Translations under genes and position numbers: made by a program
Shown: piece by piece, positions 13,161 to 21,271 of the stretch
How positions within the stretch are numbered: position 1 is the stretch's first letter
Layout: each line of letters begins with the position of its first letter
The notes under the pieces: model-generated
Database searches by the model: none
Told to the model about the DNA's origin: nothing
Seen by the model: only the letters and a program-made list of their open reading frames with translations
NCBI GenBank assembly: GCA_947168865.1
Contig: CAMVNN010000009.1
Coordinates: 1 to 26,653, forward strand
Reading direction: 5' to 3'
DNA: 26,653 nt
DNA from: an uncultured Bacillota bacterium
GTDB lineage: Bacteria > Bacillota_I > Bacilli_A > RF39 > UBA660

Positions 13161-14432
13161 ATGTTTCTTGATGAAGTAACTGTTGAATTAATTGCCGGAA
13201 GCGGTGGTAATGGATGCATGGCATATCGTCGTGAAAAATATGTTGAGATGGGTGGACCATATGGTGGTAATGGAGGCTGTGGCAGCAGTATTATTTTTAA
13301 AGCAGATGAAGGTTTAAATACTTTAATTGATTTAAGATATCGTCGTGTAATAAAAGGTGATAAAGGGGAGAATGGTCTTGGTAAAGGAATGACTGGAGCT
13401 TCGGCAAAAGATATTGTTGTTAAAGTACCAGTCGGAACTGTTATCACTGATCAGGAAACAGGTCTAATTTTAGGAGATTTAACTAAAAATGGTGAGGAAG
13501 TAGTAGTCGCGACTGGAGGTCGTGGTGGAAGAGGCAATATGGCTTTAGCAACACGTTCTAACTTGTGTCCTAGTTATGCTGAAAATGGTGAACCAGGTGA
13601 AGAAAGAAAAGTTCGTGTTGAATTGAAACTACTTGCTGATGTTGGATTAGTAGGGATGCCTAGTGTTGGGAAGTCAACATTTATATCAGATGTTTCAGCT
13701 GCTAAACCAAAAATAGCTGCATATCATTTCACGACTCTTTCACCAAACTTGGGCGTCGTTAAAACAAAAGATAATCGCTCGTTTGTAATAGCTGATTTAC
13801 CTGGTCTTATAGAAGGAGCTTCATTAGGAGAAGGGCTTGGAGACGAATTTTTAAAGCATATTGAGAGGACTAGAATAATTGCCCATATAATTGATATGGG
13901 AGCTTCTGAAGGACGAGATCCGTATGAAGATTATCAAATTATCAATAAGGAACTTGCTAATTTTAAGACTAATTTACTTTCTAAAAAGCAGATAGTAATC
14001 GCGAATAAAATGGATCTTCCAGGAGCTTTAGAAAACTTAAAAAAATTCAAGTCAAAAGTAGATGTTGAAGTTTATCCAATCTCAGCAGTTACCAAAGAGG
14101 GAATAGATAAAGTTTTATATCGCATGGCAGATTTGCTTGACGAAATAAAAAGTGCGCCACTTTATGATGAAGAAAAATTTGAAAGTCATATTTTATATAA
14201 ATTTGAAGAGGAAAAACCATTTGAAATTAACAAAGAAGGTAATACTTGGGTAATAAGTGGTGAAAAAGTTGAGAAAATTTTAAAAATGACAAAATTTCAA
14301 ACTGATGAATCTATCTTGAGATTCGCGAATAAACTTAGAAAATTAGGTATTGATGATAAACTTCGTGAATTGGGTGCCAAAGATGGTGACAATGTTAGAA
14401 TATTAGACTTAGAGTTTGAATATAAAGAATGA
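13161..14432 (+). CDS. obgE: GTPase Obg
   Basis: The 423-aa Obg GTPase acts in late 50S assembly and the stringent and stress response. The Gly-rich Obg fold spans about 1-157 (GGPYGGNGGCG). The GTPase domain follows, with the P-loop GMPSVGKST near residue 165, the DLPGLIEGAS switch II and NKMDLPG. A C-terminal OCT domain (about 345-423, GNTWVISGEKVEKILKMT) is present, as in Bacillus and Staphylococcus. AGAGGTGA precedes the ATG. In Bacillus obg follows rpmA-spo0B; here about 3.3 kb of other genes intervene and spo0B is not seen. Confidence 0.98.
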   Translation: MFLDEVTVELIAGSGGNGCMAYRREKYVEMGGPYGGNGGCGSSIIFKADEGLNTLIDLRYRRVIKGDKGENGLGKGMTGASAKDIVVKVPVGTVITDQETGLILGDLTKNGEEVVVATGGRGGRGNMALATRSNLCPSYAENGEPGEERKVRVELKLLADVGLVGMPSVGKSTFISDVSAAKPKIAAYHFTTLSPNLGVVKTKDNRSFVIADLPGLIEGASLGEGLGDEFLKHIERTRIIAHIIDMGASEGRDPYEDYQIINKELANFKTNLLSKKQIVIANKMDLPGALENLKKFKSKVDVEVYPISAVTKEGIDKVLYRMADLLDEIKSAPLYDEEKFESHILYKFEEEKPFEINKEGNTWVISGEKVEKILKMTKFQTDESILRFANKLRKLGIDDKLRELGAKDGDNVRILDLEFEYKE

Positions 14433-14433
14433 T

Positions 14434-14463
14434 TTGATAAATAAAAAAATATGTTATTATAAT
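14434..14463 (+). promoter_or_regulatory. promoter of the 107-aa membrane protein gene
   Basis: TTGATA (14434-14439), 18-base spacer, TATAAT (14458-14463). Confidence 0.65.
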
Positions 14464-14483
14464 TTCATTGTGAGGGGTTGATT

Positions 14484-14807
14484 ATGGATAAAGATAACAA
14501 AGAAAGATTGGTATTAGGGGCTGGTTTAATTCTAACAATCGGCTTGGGTTTAACTTTAGAACTTGTGAAAGTTCCAATGAAAACTGTTGAAGTCAAGATT
14601 GAAAAAGTGCCAGCCTATAATATGACTATGGATATTGAAAATCAAGAGACAAGATATGAATTTTATTTACCATCAAAGTATAAGTTAGCTGTTGATGCAG
14701 ATGGTAATCCATATGGTTATAAAAAGACTGAAATCGAGAAAATCGAAGATGTTAAACTAGGAGATTATTTGGGTAGTTTTATACCAATCAAGAAAAAATC
14801 AAAATAA
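14484..14807 (+). CDS. small membrane-anchored protein of unknown function
   Basis: The 107-aa protein starts at ATG 14484 with GAGGGG upstream; a TTG at 14478 overlaps that region. It has a short charged head (MDKDNKERL), one membrane helix (about 10-28, VLGAGLILTIGLGLTLEL) and a charged outer or inner tail with KVEKVPAYNM-like and YGYKKTEIEKIEDV segments. No known domain is recognised. It has its own promoter and ends in a terminator shared with the convergent DUF192-like gene. Confidence 0.7.
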   Translation: MDKDNKERLVLGAGLILTIGLGLTLELVKVPMKTVEVKIEKVPAYNMTMDIENQETRYEFYLPSKYKLAVDADGNPYGYKKTEIEKIEDVKLGDYLGSFIPIKKKSK

Positions 14808-14827
14808 AAAGAGTTTTTAACTCTTTT
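14808..14827. terminator. bidirectional terminator
   Basis: AAAGAGTT (14808-14815), loop ttt, AACTCTTT (14819-14826), with A's on the left and T's on the right. It serves both the gene ending at 14807 and the convergent one ending at 14817. Confidence 0.8.
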
Positions 14828-15101
14828 TTTCTTTGAATAGATCATTAATATTAAAATTATACTTATCAATACTAGTTTCATATGTATAGTATACATTCTT
14901 TTTGGGAAGAATAATTTTATATGGTTTAAAACACTTGTAAATATATAATATCTTATTATTTTTATCCGTCATATAAATATCAATTGGTTTTAACATAAAG
15001 AAAGTATGAACACTGTTGCATTTGGGAAAACACATGTCAACTATGTTTTTTTTAAACATATTTCCAATTAAACGATCTTTAAAGCTAGTACATATCTTCA
15101 T
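14817..15101 (-). CDS. DUF192-family protein
   Basis: The 94-aa protein is read from the ATG at 15099-15101, preceded on the minus strand by GGTGAC; an ATG at 15119 would overlap the -10 box. It shows the DUF192 pattern: CFPKCNSVHTFFMLKPIDIYMTD, then KILYIYKCFKPYKIILP. This corresponds to the family's HTFFM-PIDvvf and lxPwr motifs. DUF192 proteins are small beta-barrels of uncertain function, often near envelope genes. There is no signal peptide. It is divergent from the Flp-like pilin gene, and their -35 boxes overlap. Confidence 0.75.
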   Translation of the reverse strand: MKICTSFKDRLIGNMFKKNIVDMCFPKCNSVHTFFMLKPIDIYMTDKNNKILYIYKCFKPYKIILPKKNVYYTYETSIDKYNFNINDLFKEKKS

Positions 15102-15117
15102 GTTAGTCACCAAATAC

Positions 15118-15145
15118 ATTTTAACATAAAAATATCGTTTGACAA
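15118..15145 (-). promoter_or_regulatory. promoter of the DUF192-like gene
   Basis: The minus strand has TTGTCA (15140-15145), 16-base spacer, TAAAAT (15118-15123). Its -35 overlaps the plus-strand TTGACA at 15139-15144. Confidence 0.75.
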
Positions 15146-15165
15146 AATAGCAAAAAAAGTATAAA
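15139..15165 (+). promoter_or_regulatory. promoter of the Flp-like pilin gene
   Basis: TTGACA (15139-15144) and TATAAA (15160-15165) with a 15-base spacer. The -35 is shared with the divergent promoter. Confidence 0.6.
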
Positions 15166-15197
15166 CTTATATTAGATATGATAGCGGAGGTTTAGAT

Positions 15198-15395
15198 ATG
15201 AAATTAAATAAAAAAGGTCAGGCTTTAGTTGAATATTTGCTTATTATTGCTGTTATTAGTGTAATTGTAGTAAGTCTTGTTAAAATGCTAGGTGGATACT
15301 TACAAGATTCCATAACTAAATCATCATGTGCTATGTTTGATAAAGTATATGTCGAAGGAGCTAATCCTGGAGAAGGTATTTGTACTGATAAATAA
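15198..15395 (+). CDS. Flp-type (type IVc) pilin-like protein
   Basis: The 65-aa protein starts with MKLNKKGQALVEYLLIIAV, the prepilin signature. A basic leader ends at Gly7, followed by the hydrophobic N-helix with Glu at mature position 5, as in Flp pilins (QALVEY). TadV/CpaA-type prepilin peptidase would cut after Gly7, leaving a mature peptide of about 58 aa. The tail has two Cys (SSC, GIC) that could form a disulfide. GCGGAGG is the ribosome site. No tad/cpa assembly genes are nearby, so it is an orphan here. It has its own promoter and terminator. Confidence 0.85.
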   Translation: MKLNKKGQALVEYLLIIAVISVIVVSLVKMLGGYLQDSITKSSCAMFDKVYVEGANPGEGICTDK

Positions 15396-15421
15396 AAAAT
15401 TGGTTTTAAAACCAATTTTTT
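15395..15421. terminator. bidirectional terminator
   Basis: AAAAATTGGTTT pairs with AAACCAATTTTT around a short TTAA centre, with T's on both strands. It separates the convergent pilin and InlB-repeat genes. Confidence 0.88.
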
Positions 15422-16662
15422 TATTTTAATGTTGCATCAATTGTTTTAACGCATTTGTTATTTAATAAATTGTACTCGCTGTCGCAGTATTTTATTTTGT
15501 CACTAAGCGGGAAACAACCACCATTCATACCATTGACACCGCTGTATTGATTTGGATTGCTAATATAAGCGTAGTTATCAGAACATGTGTAAGTAATGTT
15601 TACATTAGCATCATCACGATCATAATAACATTTACTATTCCTGCTATTCCATTTATGGCTTCTTGATGTACAGTTAGATGAATTTTGTTGTTCATAGCTA
15701 TCTTCAACAATACCATAGAAACAATAATATGTACCAATTTGGAATAAATCTCCTTTTACTGTTTCAGTATGACCATAAGGTTTTATTATTGTTTTTGTCC
15801 CACATTCTTTATTAGAATCTTTTCTAGCAGCAACTGTTATTGTTACACATTTGCCGTTGTAATCAAATCCTCTTTCACCACACTTGGTTTTTACACTAGC
15901 TTCAATGGTACATTTAGTTTCATCTAATTTGTATCCACTTGGACAACTATAAGTTTTCCATTTAGCATATAAAGTCATATTTCCTTTAATAGTTGTTCCA
16001 TTCTTAACTTCACTGCCTTGTTTAGTAAACCAACCATTGAAAACTGAATTTTCTTTAGTTGGATTTTTTGGTAATGATAATTTTTCACCATCATTTAAAG
16101 TTATGCTGTTTACTTTAGAACCGCCATTAGAATTAAAGCTTACTGTGTATTTTGTGGTTTCTTTTTGTTCCCATTTAGCATAAAGGGTAATATCTTCTGC
16201 CAAAAGAGCACCCGTTTTAATTGGCATTTCATTGCCATCATACCAACCGTAGAAAGTATACCCATCTTTTGTTGGGACTGTTGGTTCTACAAATTGTTCA
16301 TTGCTTTCTAAATAAATTGGTTCAATTGAAGAACCACCATTAGTTTCAAAAGTAACTTTGATTTTTTTAGTTCCATCACTAATCCAATGAGCTTTTAAGG
16401 TAACGTCTTCTTTAAAAACAGATTTTTCATTTGCTTTTAAATCTTTGTAATACCAACCATCAAATGTATTTCCTTCTTTGGTTGGAGTAGGAAGTTTGGC
16501 TGTTTCACCCTTAACAACTTTAATACTTTCGACTTTAGATCCACCATTAGAATCAAAGGTTATCGTAACTTTGTTATTTCCAAGTGTAAGAAAAATAACA
16601 ATGCCTATGATAGCTAATACCCCAATTATGCAACATATAATAATAGTTGTTTTACTTTTCAT
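15421..16662 (-). CDS. membrane-anchored InlB B-repeat (Listeria-Bacteroides repeat) surface protein
   Basis: The 413-aa protein has one N-terminal membrane helix (about 5-27) and three tandem InlB B-repeats (about 31-93, 101-164, 172-235). Each repeat has the pattern VxFxxNGGS...F.GWY...TLYAKW. The C-terminal part (236-413) is Cys-rich: I count 12 cysteines, with CPSGYKLDETKC- and CGERGFDYNGKC-like pairs resembling small disulfide-linked modules. The domain faces outward, probably binding host or matrix material; the ligand is unknown. The ATG at 16660-16662 follows GGAGGGAG. It is monocistronic with a clear promoter. Confidence 0.88.
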   Translation of the reverse strand: MKSKTTIIICCIIGVLAIIGIVIFLTLGNNKVTITFDSNGGSKVESIKVVKGETAKLPTPTKEGNTFDGWYYKDLKANEKSVFKEDVTLKAHWISDGTKKIKVTFETNGGSSIEPIYLESNEQFVEPTVPTKDGYTFYGWYDGNEMPIKTGALLAEDITLYAKWEQKETTKYTVSFNSNGGSKVNSITLNDGEKLSLPKNPTKENSVFNGWFTKQGSEVKNGTTIKGNMTLYAKWKTYSCPSGYKLDETKCTIEASVKTKCGERGFDYNGKCVTITVAARKDSNKECGTKTIIKPYGHTETVKGDLFQIGTYYCFYGIVEDSYEQQNSSNCTSRSHKWNSRNSKCYYDRDDANVNITYTCSDNYAYISNPNQYSGVNGMNGGCFPLSDKIKYCDSEYNLLNNKCVKTIDATLK

Positions 16663-16698
16663 TTATTCTCCCTCCTTATAAAAAGTAATTACAATATC

Positions 16699-16727
16699 AT
16701 AGTAGCACTTATAAAATTTTAATTCAA
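16699..16727 (-). promoter_or_regulatory. promoter of the InlB-repeat gene
   Basis: The minus strand has TTGAAT (16722-16727), 17-base spacer, TACTAT (16699-16704). Confidence 0.65.
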
Positions 16728-16729
16728 GA

Positions 16730-16752
16730 AAAAAGGAGAATTTATTCTCCTT
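16730..16752 (-). terminator. rnhC terminator
   Basis: On the minus strand: AAGGAGAA (16745-16752), loop taaa, TTCTCCTT (16733-16740), then T's. The stem overlaps the last codons of rnhC. Confidence 0.85.
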
Positions 16753-17695
16753 TGTGTTCCATTAATGCTTTAACTTTATCAGTATTTTTAAAGTTTAATT
16801 TAGCAATTTCTTTTAATTTATCAAATCCTTGTTCTTTAGCAATCTTATATGCACATTCATCTACTGCAGTAGATGCACCTTTTGGAATTAAGAAACCAAC
16901 TTGACTACTTATTTTTCCCATTTCTTTAATAAATACATAACGGCTTATAATTGAAGCACAAGCTACTGATAATACTTGATCCTCAGCCTTAGTTAAGAAA
17001 GTGATGTTTTTAAAAATGTTGTTGTTATTTTTTAAATAACCAAAATATGCATTAGGATATGTAAATTGATCAACAACTGCATAATCATAATCTTTATTTT
17101 CTTTAGTAATGTTGTTTAAAACTTTATTATGCATAATTGCTTTAATCGCGTTCATATTAATGTTAGAACTATATCTTTCATTGTATTCAATATTACTTAA
17201 TATAACCGTATTATAAGGAATTACTTTTATAATTTTAGGTACTATTTCTAATATTTTATCATCTGTTAATTTTTTAGAATCTTTAACACCTAATTCTTCT
17301 AAGAAAGGAATATTTTCTTTATTAACATAACAAGCTGTAACAACTATTGGACCAAAATAGTCACCAGTTCCAACTTCATCAGATCCGACAGTTGAAGAAG
17401 AGTAGAGATTATAGTCTCTTTTTATTTCTTTCTTTTCTTTCTTGCCTTTATCATCACTATTGGTAAAATGAACTGAACCAGCATTAATTTTTTCAGTTTC
17501 AATCCAATATTGACTTGCTAAATCGGCATCTTTTCCTTGGAAAACAGCTTTTCCAGATTCATATAAAGTAACGACAGTGTCACCATCTTGTGCTTGAAAA
17601 ATGGCATATTGTGGTGTTTTAGGCCTTATCATTTCCTTATAGAATTCATTCATCATTTCTTTTGTTTTATCGGTTATTTTAACAGTTATGGTCAT
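16742..17695 (-). CDS. rnhC: ribonuclease HIII
   Basis: The 317-aa enzyme cuts RNA in RNA:DNA hybrids. The N-terminal TBP-like substrate-binding domain is at about 1-90. The catalytic domain carries D106-E107 in GSDEVGTGDYFGPIVV, D209 in YAVVDQFTYP, and an acidic E238/D239 before VLSVACASIISRY. The SDEVGTGDYFGP signature separates HIII from HII. AGGGAG precedes the ATG, and the promoter has an extended -10 (TGgTAAAAT, 17720-17728). It is divergent from cvpA-trxA; in Bacillus rnhC lies next to zapA-cvpA-polX-mutS2 and trxA. Confidence 0.97.
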   Translation of the reverse strand: MTITVKITDKTKEMMNEFYKEMIRPKTPQYAIFQAQDGDTVVTLYESGKAVFQGKDADLASQYWIETEKINAGSVHFTNSDDKGKKEKKEIKRDYNLYSSSTVGSDEVGTGDYFGPIVVTACYVNKENIPFLEELGVKDSKKLTDDKILEIVPKIIKVIPYNTVILSNIEYNERYSSNINMNAIKAIMHNKVLNNITKENKDYDYAVVDQFTYPNAYFGYLKNNNNIFKNITFLTKAEDQVLSVACASIISRYVFIKEMGKISSQVGFLIPKGASTAVDECAYKIAKEQGFDKLKEIAKLNFKNTDKVKALMEHKGE

Positions 17696-17719
17696 TATAA
17701 CACGCTCCCTATCATAATC

Positions 17720-17728
17720 ATTTTACCA
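17720..17728 (-). promoter_or_regulatory. extended -10 promoter of rnhC
   Basis: The minus strand reads TGgTAAAAT across 17728-17720. Confidence 0.55.
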
Positions 17729-17741
17729 TACTTTTTGGCTT

Positions 17742-17770
17742 TTGGCTTTATTTTCTGAAAAATTTATAAT
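17742..17770 (+). promoter_or_regulatory. cvpA-trxA promoter
   Basis: TTGGCT (17742-17747), 17-base spacer, TATAAT (17765-17770). A second TATAAT overlaps at 17770-17775. Confidence 0.6.
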
Positions 17771-17795
17771 ATAATTTTAATAGGAGGTAAAAGAT

Positions 17796-18560
17796 ATGAG
17801 TATAGTTGATATTTTAATCATTGCAATAATTGTTATTGCAGCAATAATAGGTTTTAAACGTGGATTTATTTATACTGGTGTTGCAATAGCAGGAACCATA
17901 TTAGTAGTTGTTTTATCGTTTATATTTAAAAATTATGTTTCAATTATTTTATATGAGAATTTACCTTTCTTAAAGTTCAGTGGATTTTTTAAAAATGTTT
18001 CAGTTGTAAATATTTTATTTTATGAATTACTTGCTTTTATTATAGTGGCAATAGTTTTAACAATATTATTAAGCATTATTCTTAAAGTTACAAGATTAAT
18101 TGAAAAAATATTAAAGATGACTATTATTTTAAGTATTCCTTCTAAAATTGCTGGAGCTTTACTAGGACTTGTAGAAGGATATGTTATTTGTTTTGTAATT
18201 TTATATATTTTGTCACTTTCAATTTTTAATGTTCCGGAACTTGCTAATTCAAAATATAAGCCTATTATCTTAGAAGAAACACCAATACTTACTTCTTTAA
18301 ATGAGAATACAACTTCAATGATAAAGGACTTTGAAACATTGAAAACATCTTATAAAGGCGAAAATGCTGAAGAATTTAATTTAAAGAGTTTGGATTTATT
18401 CTTAAAATATGATATTATATCAATTGAATCAGTTGATAAATTAGTTGAGAACAAAAAACTTCAGATAAATAATATTGAAAGTGTTTTGCAAAAATATCGT
18501 GAATCTGAAAAAGTAGTAAATGAGGAGGTAGAAGATGCTCAAGATAATGAACAAGAATGA
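17796..18560 (+). CDS. CvpA-family membrane protein
   Basis: The 254-aa protein has four membrane helices in the first 150 residues with the CvpA pattern: VDILIIAIIVIAAIIGFKRGFIYTGVAIAGTI, then SKIAGALLGLVEGYVICFVILYIL. A charged cytoplasmic or outer tail of about 90 residues follows and ends in a very acidic EEVEDAQDNEQE. CvpA proteins are linked to colicin V export in E. coli and to envelope homeostasis; the exact role is open. AGGAGGT precedes the ATG. The trxA start lies inside its last 26 bases, so translation is coupled. The tail is longer than in most relatives. Confidence 0.88.
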   Translation: MSIVDILIIAIIVIAAIIGFKRGFIYTGVAIAGTILVVVLSFIFKNYVSIILYENLPFLKFSGFFKNVSVVNILFYELLAFIIVAIVLTILLSIILKVTRLIEKILKMTIILSIPSKIAGALLGLVEGYVICFVILYILSLSIFNVPELANSKYKPIILEETPILTSLNENTTSMIKDFETLKTSYKGENAEEFNLKSLDLFLKYDIISIESVDKLVENKKLQINNIESVLQKYRESEKVVNEEVEDAQDNEQE

Positions 18561-18837
18561 TAATTTTGATGAATTAATTAATAATGATTTGGTATTAGTT
18601 GATTTCTTTGCCGAGTGGTGTGGACCATGTAAGATGTTAATACCAAATTTAGAAAAATTAAGCGATGAATATAATGTTGTTAAGGTAAATGTTGATGAAT
18701 TTGAAGACATTGCAAGAAAATATTCAATAATGAGTATTCCAGCGTTATATGTTTTTAAAAATGGTGAAGTTGTTGATAAAAAAATTGGTTATCAAGAACT
18801 AGATGAATTAAAAAAATGGTTAGAGAGTCTAAAATAA
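18535..18837 (+). CDS. trxA: thioredoxin
   Basis: The 100-aa thioredoxin has the active site W28-C29-G30-P31-C32 in DFFAEWCGPCKM and the cis-Pro loop SIPALYVF. It reduces cytoplasmic disulfides using NADPH via thioredoxin reductase. ATG 18535 has GAGGAGGT upstream, inside cvpA. Length is slightly short of the usual 104-108. It ends in a clear terminator. It may not be the only thioredoxin in the genome, so the symbol marks family and position. Confidence 0.93.
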   Translation: MLKIMNKNDNFDELINNDLVLVDFFAEWCGPCKMLIPNLEKLSDEYNVVKVNVDEFEDIARKYSIMSIPALYVFKNGEVVDKKIGYQELDELKKWLESLK

Positions 18838-18856
18838 AAATTTTAGGCTTTTTTTT
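18826..18856 (+). terminator. terminator of cvpA-trxA
   Basis: AGTCTAAAAT (18826-18835), loop aaaa, ATTTTAGGCT (18840-18849), with one G-U, then eight T's. Confidence 0.9.
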
Positions 18857-18871
18857 GTGTTTAAAAAATAG

Positions 18872-18903
18872 CTAATTGTTCATAATATTCATAGAATAAT
18901 TAG
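18872..18903 (+). promoter_or_regulatory. 10-bp inverted repeat before the clpC-like gene
   Basis: CTAATTGTTC (18872-18881) and GAATAATTAG (18894-18903) are inverted with 9 of 10 matches and a 12-base gap containing TAATAT. The right arm abuts GGGAGG, the ribosome site. It may be an operator or an RNA hairpin. It is not the HrcA CIRCE or CtsR consensus as I know them. Confidence 0.5.
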
Positions 18904-18914
18904 GGAGGAAAAAA

Positions 18915-21161
18915 ATGTTTACAAACTTTAGTGCAGAAGCTCATGAATTAATTATTAAAGCTCATGAGGAAATGATGAAGTTAAAGCATTCTTTTATTGG
19001 AACAGAACATATTTTATTAGCTTTTTTGAGTTTCTCAAATAGTATTTCTAAAAAACTAAATCAAGAAAAAATAACATATGAGAAAGTAAGAAAAGAAATA
19101 ATTGAAACAATAGGATATGGAGAAACTAAAACTAAATTATTTATTTATACACCATTATTAAAAAAAATAATTGAAGATTCTATTTTAGAAGCAAATGTTA
19201 ATAATTCTAAAGTTACCATTGAAACAATATTTAATCATCTCATATCTGAAGGTGATGGTATAGCATGTAGAATTATGATAGAACTAGGTTTTGAGTTTAG
19301 TAAAGTTGAGACATTTAATAAAATTAAAAAAACTAAAAAATTACTATTAAATGAAATAGGAACAGATTTAAATAAAAAAGCCAAAGCATTAGAGTTAGAT
19401 CCTGCTATAGGCCGTGATTTTGAAATTAAAAGAGTTATTGAAATACTTTCTAGACGTACTAAAAATAATCCAATTTTAGTTGGTAAAGCAGGTGTTGGTA
19501 AAACGGCTATAGTTGAGGAATTGGCTAGAAAAATTGTTTTTGATGAAGTCCCTCAAAACTTGAAAAATAAAAGGATAATTAGTTTAGACATGGCTAGTAC
19601 AGTAGCTGGAACTAAATATCGTGGAGAATTTGAAGAAAGAATGAAAAAAATTATCAAAGAAGTTGAAGAAAATGATGATATTATTCTTTTCATCGATGAA
19701 ATTCACACTATTGTTGGAGCAGGGGGAGCAGAGGGGGCAATCGATGCTTCAAACATTTTAAAACCAGCTTTAGCTCGAAATAAGGTTCGTATAATTGGAG
19801 CAACAACTCTTGAGGAATATAAAAAATTTATTGAGGATGATCATGCTTTAGATAGGAGATTTCAACAGATATTAGTTGAACCTACTAATCGCGATGAAAC
19901 AGTTAATATTTTGAAAAAAATAAAAAATATATATTCCAACTATCATAATGTTATTATAAGTGATGAAATGATTGAAAAATTGGTTGATTTAACTGATAAA
20001 TATATATATGATCGTAATGAACCAGATGCTTCTATAGATGTATTAGATGAAGTTTTAGCAAATGTTTCTATAAGAGAAAATGAAAGCAGTAAAAAGCATA
20101 AAAGTTTGACTAAAGAGTTGTTAGAATTAAAACATTTATCACTTAGTAAATTAAAAAATGGTATTATAGCTTCTGAAAATATAAAAGAGAAAAAAATAAT
20201 GAGTGAAATCAATAAATTAGAATTAGAAAATATACAAACAATCAAAGAAGTTACATTAGTAGATATCGCGAATGTGATTTCGGTTAAAACAAAAACACCT
20301 ATATATGAAATAATGTCTGATAATTTAAAAATTTTAAACAATATTGAGAAAACTTTAAAAGATAAAATAATAGGTCAAGATGAAGCTTTAAATAGTGTTA
20401 TTAACTTATCTAAAAGATTGAAGTTAGGATTCAAAGATGACAACAAATGTTACTCGTTATTGTTTGTTGGTCCCACTGGAGTTGGAAAGACATATTTGGC
20501 TTTAGAAACTGGAAAACTTTTAAGTAATAATGTCATTAAACTAGATATGAGTGAATATGGAGAAGCACATTCTATAAGTAAAATAATTGGAGCACCTCCA
20601 GGATATGTTGGCTATGAAGATAATCATAACATATTAGACGAAATAAGAAATTATAATAGTGGGGTAATTATTTTAGATGAAATTGAGAAAGCTCATCCTG
20701 ATATTTTAAACTTATTTTTGCAGATTTTAGATCAAAGTTTTATAAAAGATTCTAAAGGTAGAATAGTTCATTTGAACAATTATATTATTATTATGACTTC
20801 TAATGCTGGATATGAGAATAATAAAGTTGGATTTAAAAGTAAAAATGGCATTAACGATTTAAAAGATTATTATTCACTTTCATTTTTAAATAGAATAGAT
20901 AATATAGTTAGATTTGATTATTTAGATGAGGAAAATGTAATAAAAATAATAAATAGAAAAATGCATGCAATGATAAAAAAATATGAAAATAGGGGAATTA
21001 AATTTAAATATAATGTTAAAGTACGAACCGATATTTTAAATAATATTGAATATAATATATTTGGAGCTAGAAAAATAGATAAATATATCAAAGATAACAT
21101 TGAATCAAAATTAATAGATGAAATAATATCTAAAAATAATTTGGTCCTTTTAAATAATTAA
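18915..21161 (+). CDS. clpC: ClpC-type AAA+ unfoldase
   Basis: The 748-aa Hsp100 protein unfolds substrates for the ClpP peptidase. The N-domain holds two Clp-N repeats (about 3-140). D1 has Walker A GKAGVGKT near 190, Walker B ILFIDEIH near 258, and DHALDRRF. A short middle region (about 385-440) is next. D2 has GPTGVGKT near 519 and [13 protein letters not shown] near 585. A VGF loop near residue 638 matches the IGF/VGF tripeptide that docks on ClpP, so it is ClpC/ClpA-like rather than ClpB. It is shorter than usual ClpC (810-850 aa). The mcsA, mcsB and ctsR genes that accompany Bacillus clpC are absent. It has its own terminator. Confidence 0.93.
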   Translation: MFTNFSAEAHELIIKAHEEMMKLKHSFIGTEHILLAFLSFSNSISKKLNQEKITYEKVRKEIIETIGYGETKTKLFIYTPLLKKIIEDSILEANVNNSKVTIETIFNHLISEGDGIACRIMIELGFEFSKVETFNKIKKTKKLLLNEIGTDLNKKAKALELDPAIGRDFEIKRVIEILSRRTKNNPILVGKAGVGKTAIVEELARKIVFDEVPQNLKNKRIISLDMASTVAGTKYRGEFEERMKKIIKEVEENDDIILFIDEIHTIVGAGGAEGAIDASNILKPALARNKVRIIGATTLEEYKKFIEDDHALDRRFQQILVEPTNRDETVNILKKIKNIYSNYHNVIISDEMIEKLVDLTDKYIYDRNEPDASIDVLDEVLANVSIRENESSKKHKSLTKELLELKHLSLSKLKNGIIASENIKEKKIMSEINKLELENIQTIKEVTLVDIANVISVKTKTPIYEIMSDNLKILNNIEKTLKDKIIGQDEALNSVINLSKRLKLGFKDDNKCYSLLFVGPTGVGKTYLALETGKLLSNNVIKLDMSEYGEAHSISKIIGAPPGYVGYEDNHNILDEIRNYNSGVIILDEIEKAHPDILNLFLQILDQSFIKDSKGRIVHLNNYIIIMTSNAGYENNKVGFKSKNGINDLKDYYSLSFLNRIDNIVRFDYLDEENVIKIINRKMHAMIKKYENRGIKFKYNVKVRTDILNNIEYNIFGARKIDKYIKDNIESKLIDEIISKNNLVLLNN

Positions 21162-21169
21162 GTAATTTA

Positions 21170-21201
21170 TAGAAATGCGAGAAAATTGCATTTCTATTTT
21201 T
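21170..21201 (+). terminator. terminator of the clpC-like gene
   Basis: TAGAAATGC (21170-21178), loop of nine, GCATTTCTA (21188-21196), then T's. Confidence 0.85.
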
Positions 21202-21210
21202 ATTAATTCC

Positions 21211-21239
21211 TTGAAAAAATTTAAAAATTGTCATATAAT
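21211..21239 (+). promoter_or_regulatory. promoter of the NrtR-like gene
   Basis: TTGAAA (21211-21216), 17-base spacer, TATAAT (21234-21239). Confidence 0.8.
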
Positions 21240-21242
21240 AAG

Positions 21243-21261
21243 TTGTGTAATAATAACACAA
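21243..21261 (+). promoter_or_regulatory. palindromic candidate operator
   Basis: TTGTGT (21243-21248) aataata ACACAA (21256-21261) is a perfect 6-bp inverted repeat. It starts 4 bases after the -10 and covers the expected start of transcription, a place where a bound repressor would block the gene. Confidence 0.6.
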
Positions 21262-21271
21262 AGGAGATTAT

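Noticed and set aside
13121..13447. A 108-codon minus-strand frame inside obgE.
   Set aside because: It is the mirror of the Gly-rich Obg domain, with no ribosome site and a Pro-rich product.
15218..15415. A 65-codon minus-strand frame opposite the pilin gene.
   Set aside because: It has no ribosome site and runs through the terminator; the plus strand has a clear prepilin signature.
18872..18903. HrcA CIRCE element.
   Set aside because: The arms do not match TTAGCACTC/GAGTGCTAA and the gap is 12 instead of 9.
19943..20341. A 132-codon minus-strand frame inside the clpC-like gene.
   Set aside because: A shadow of AT-rich coding sequence without a ribosome site or recognisable product.
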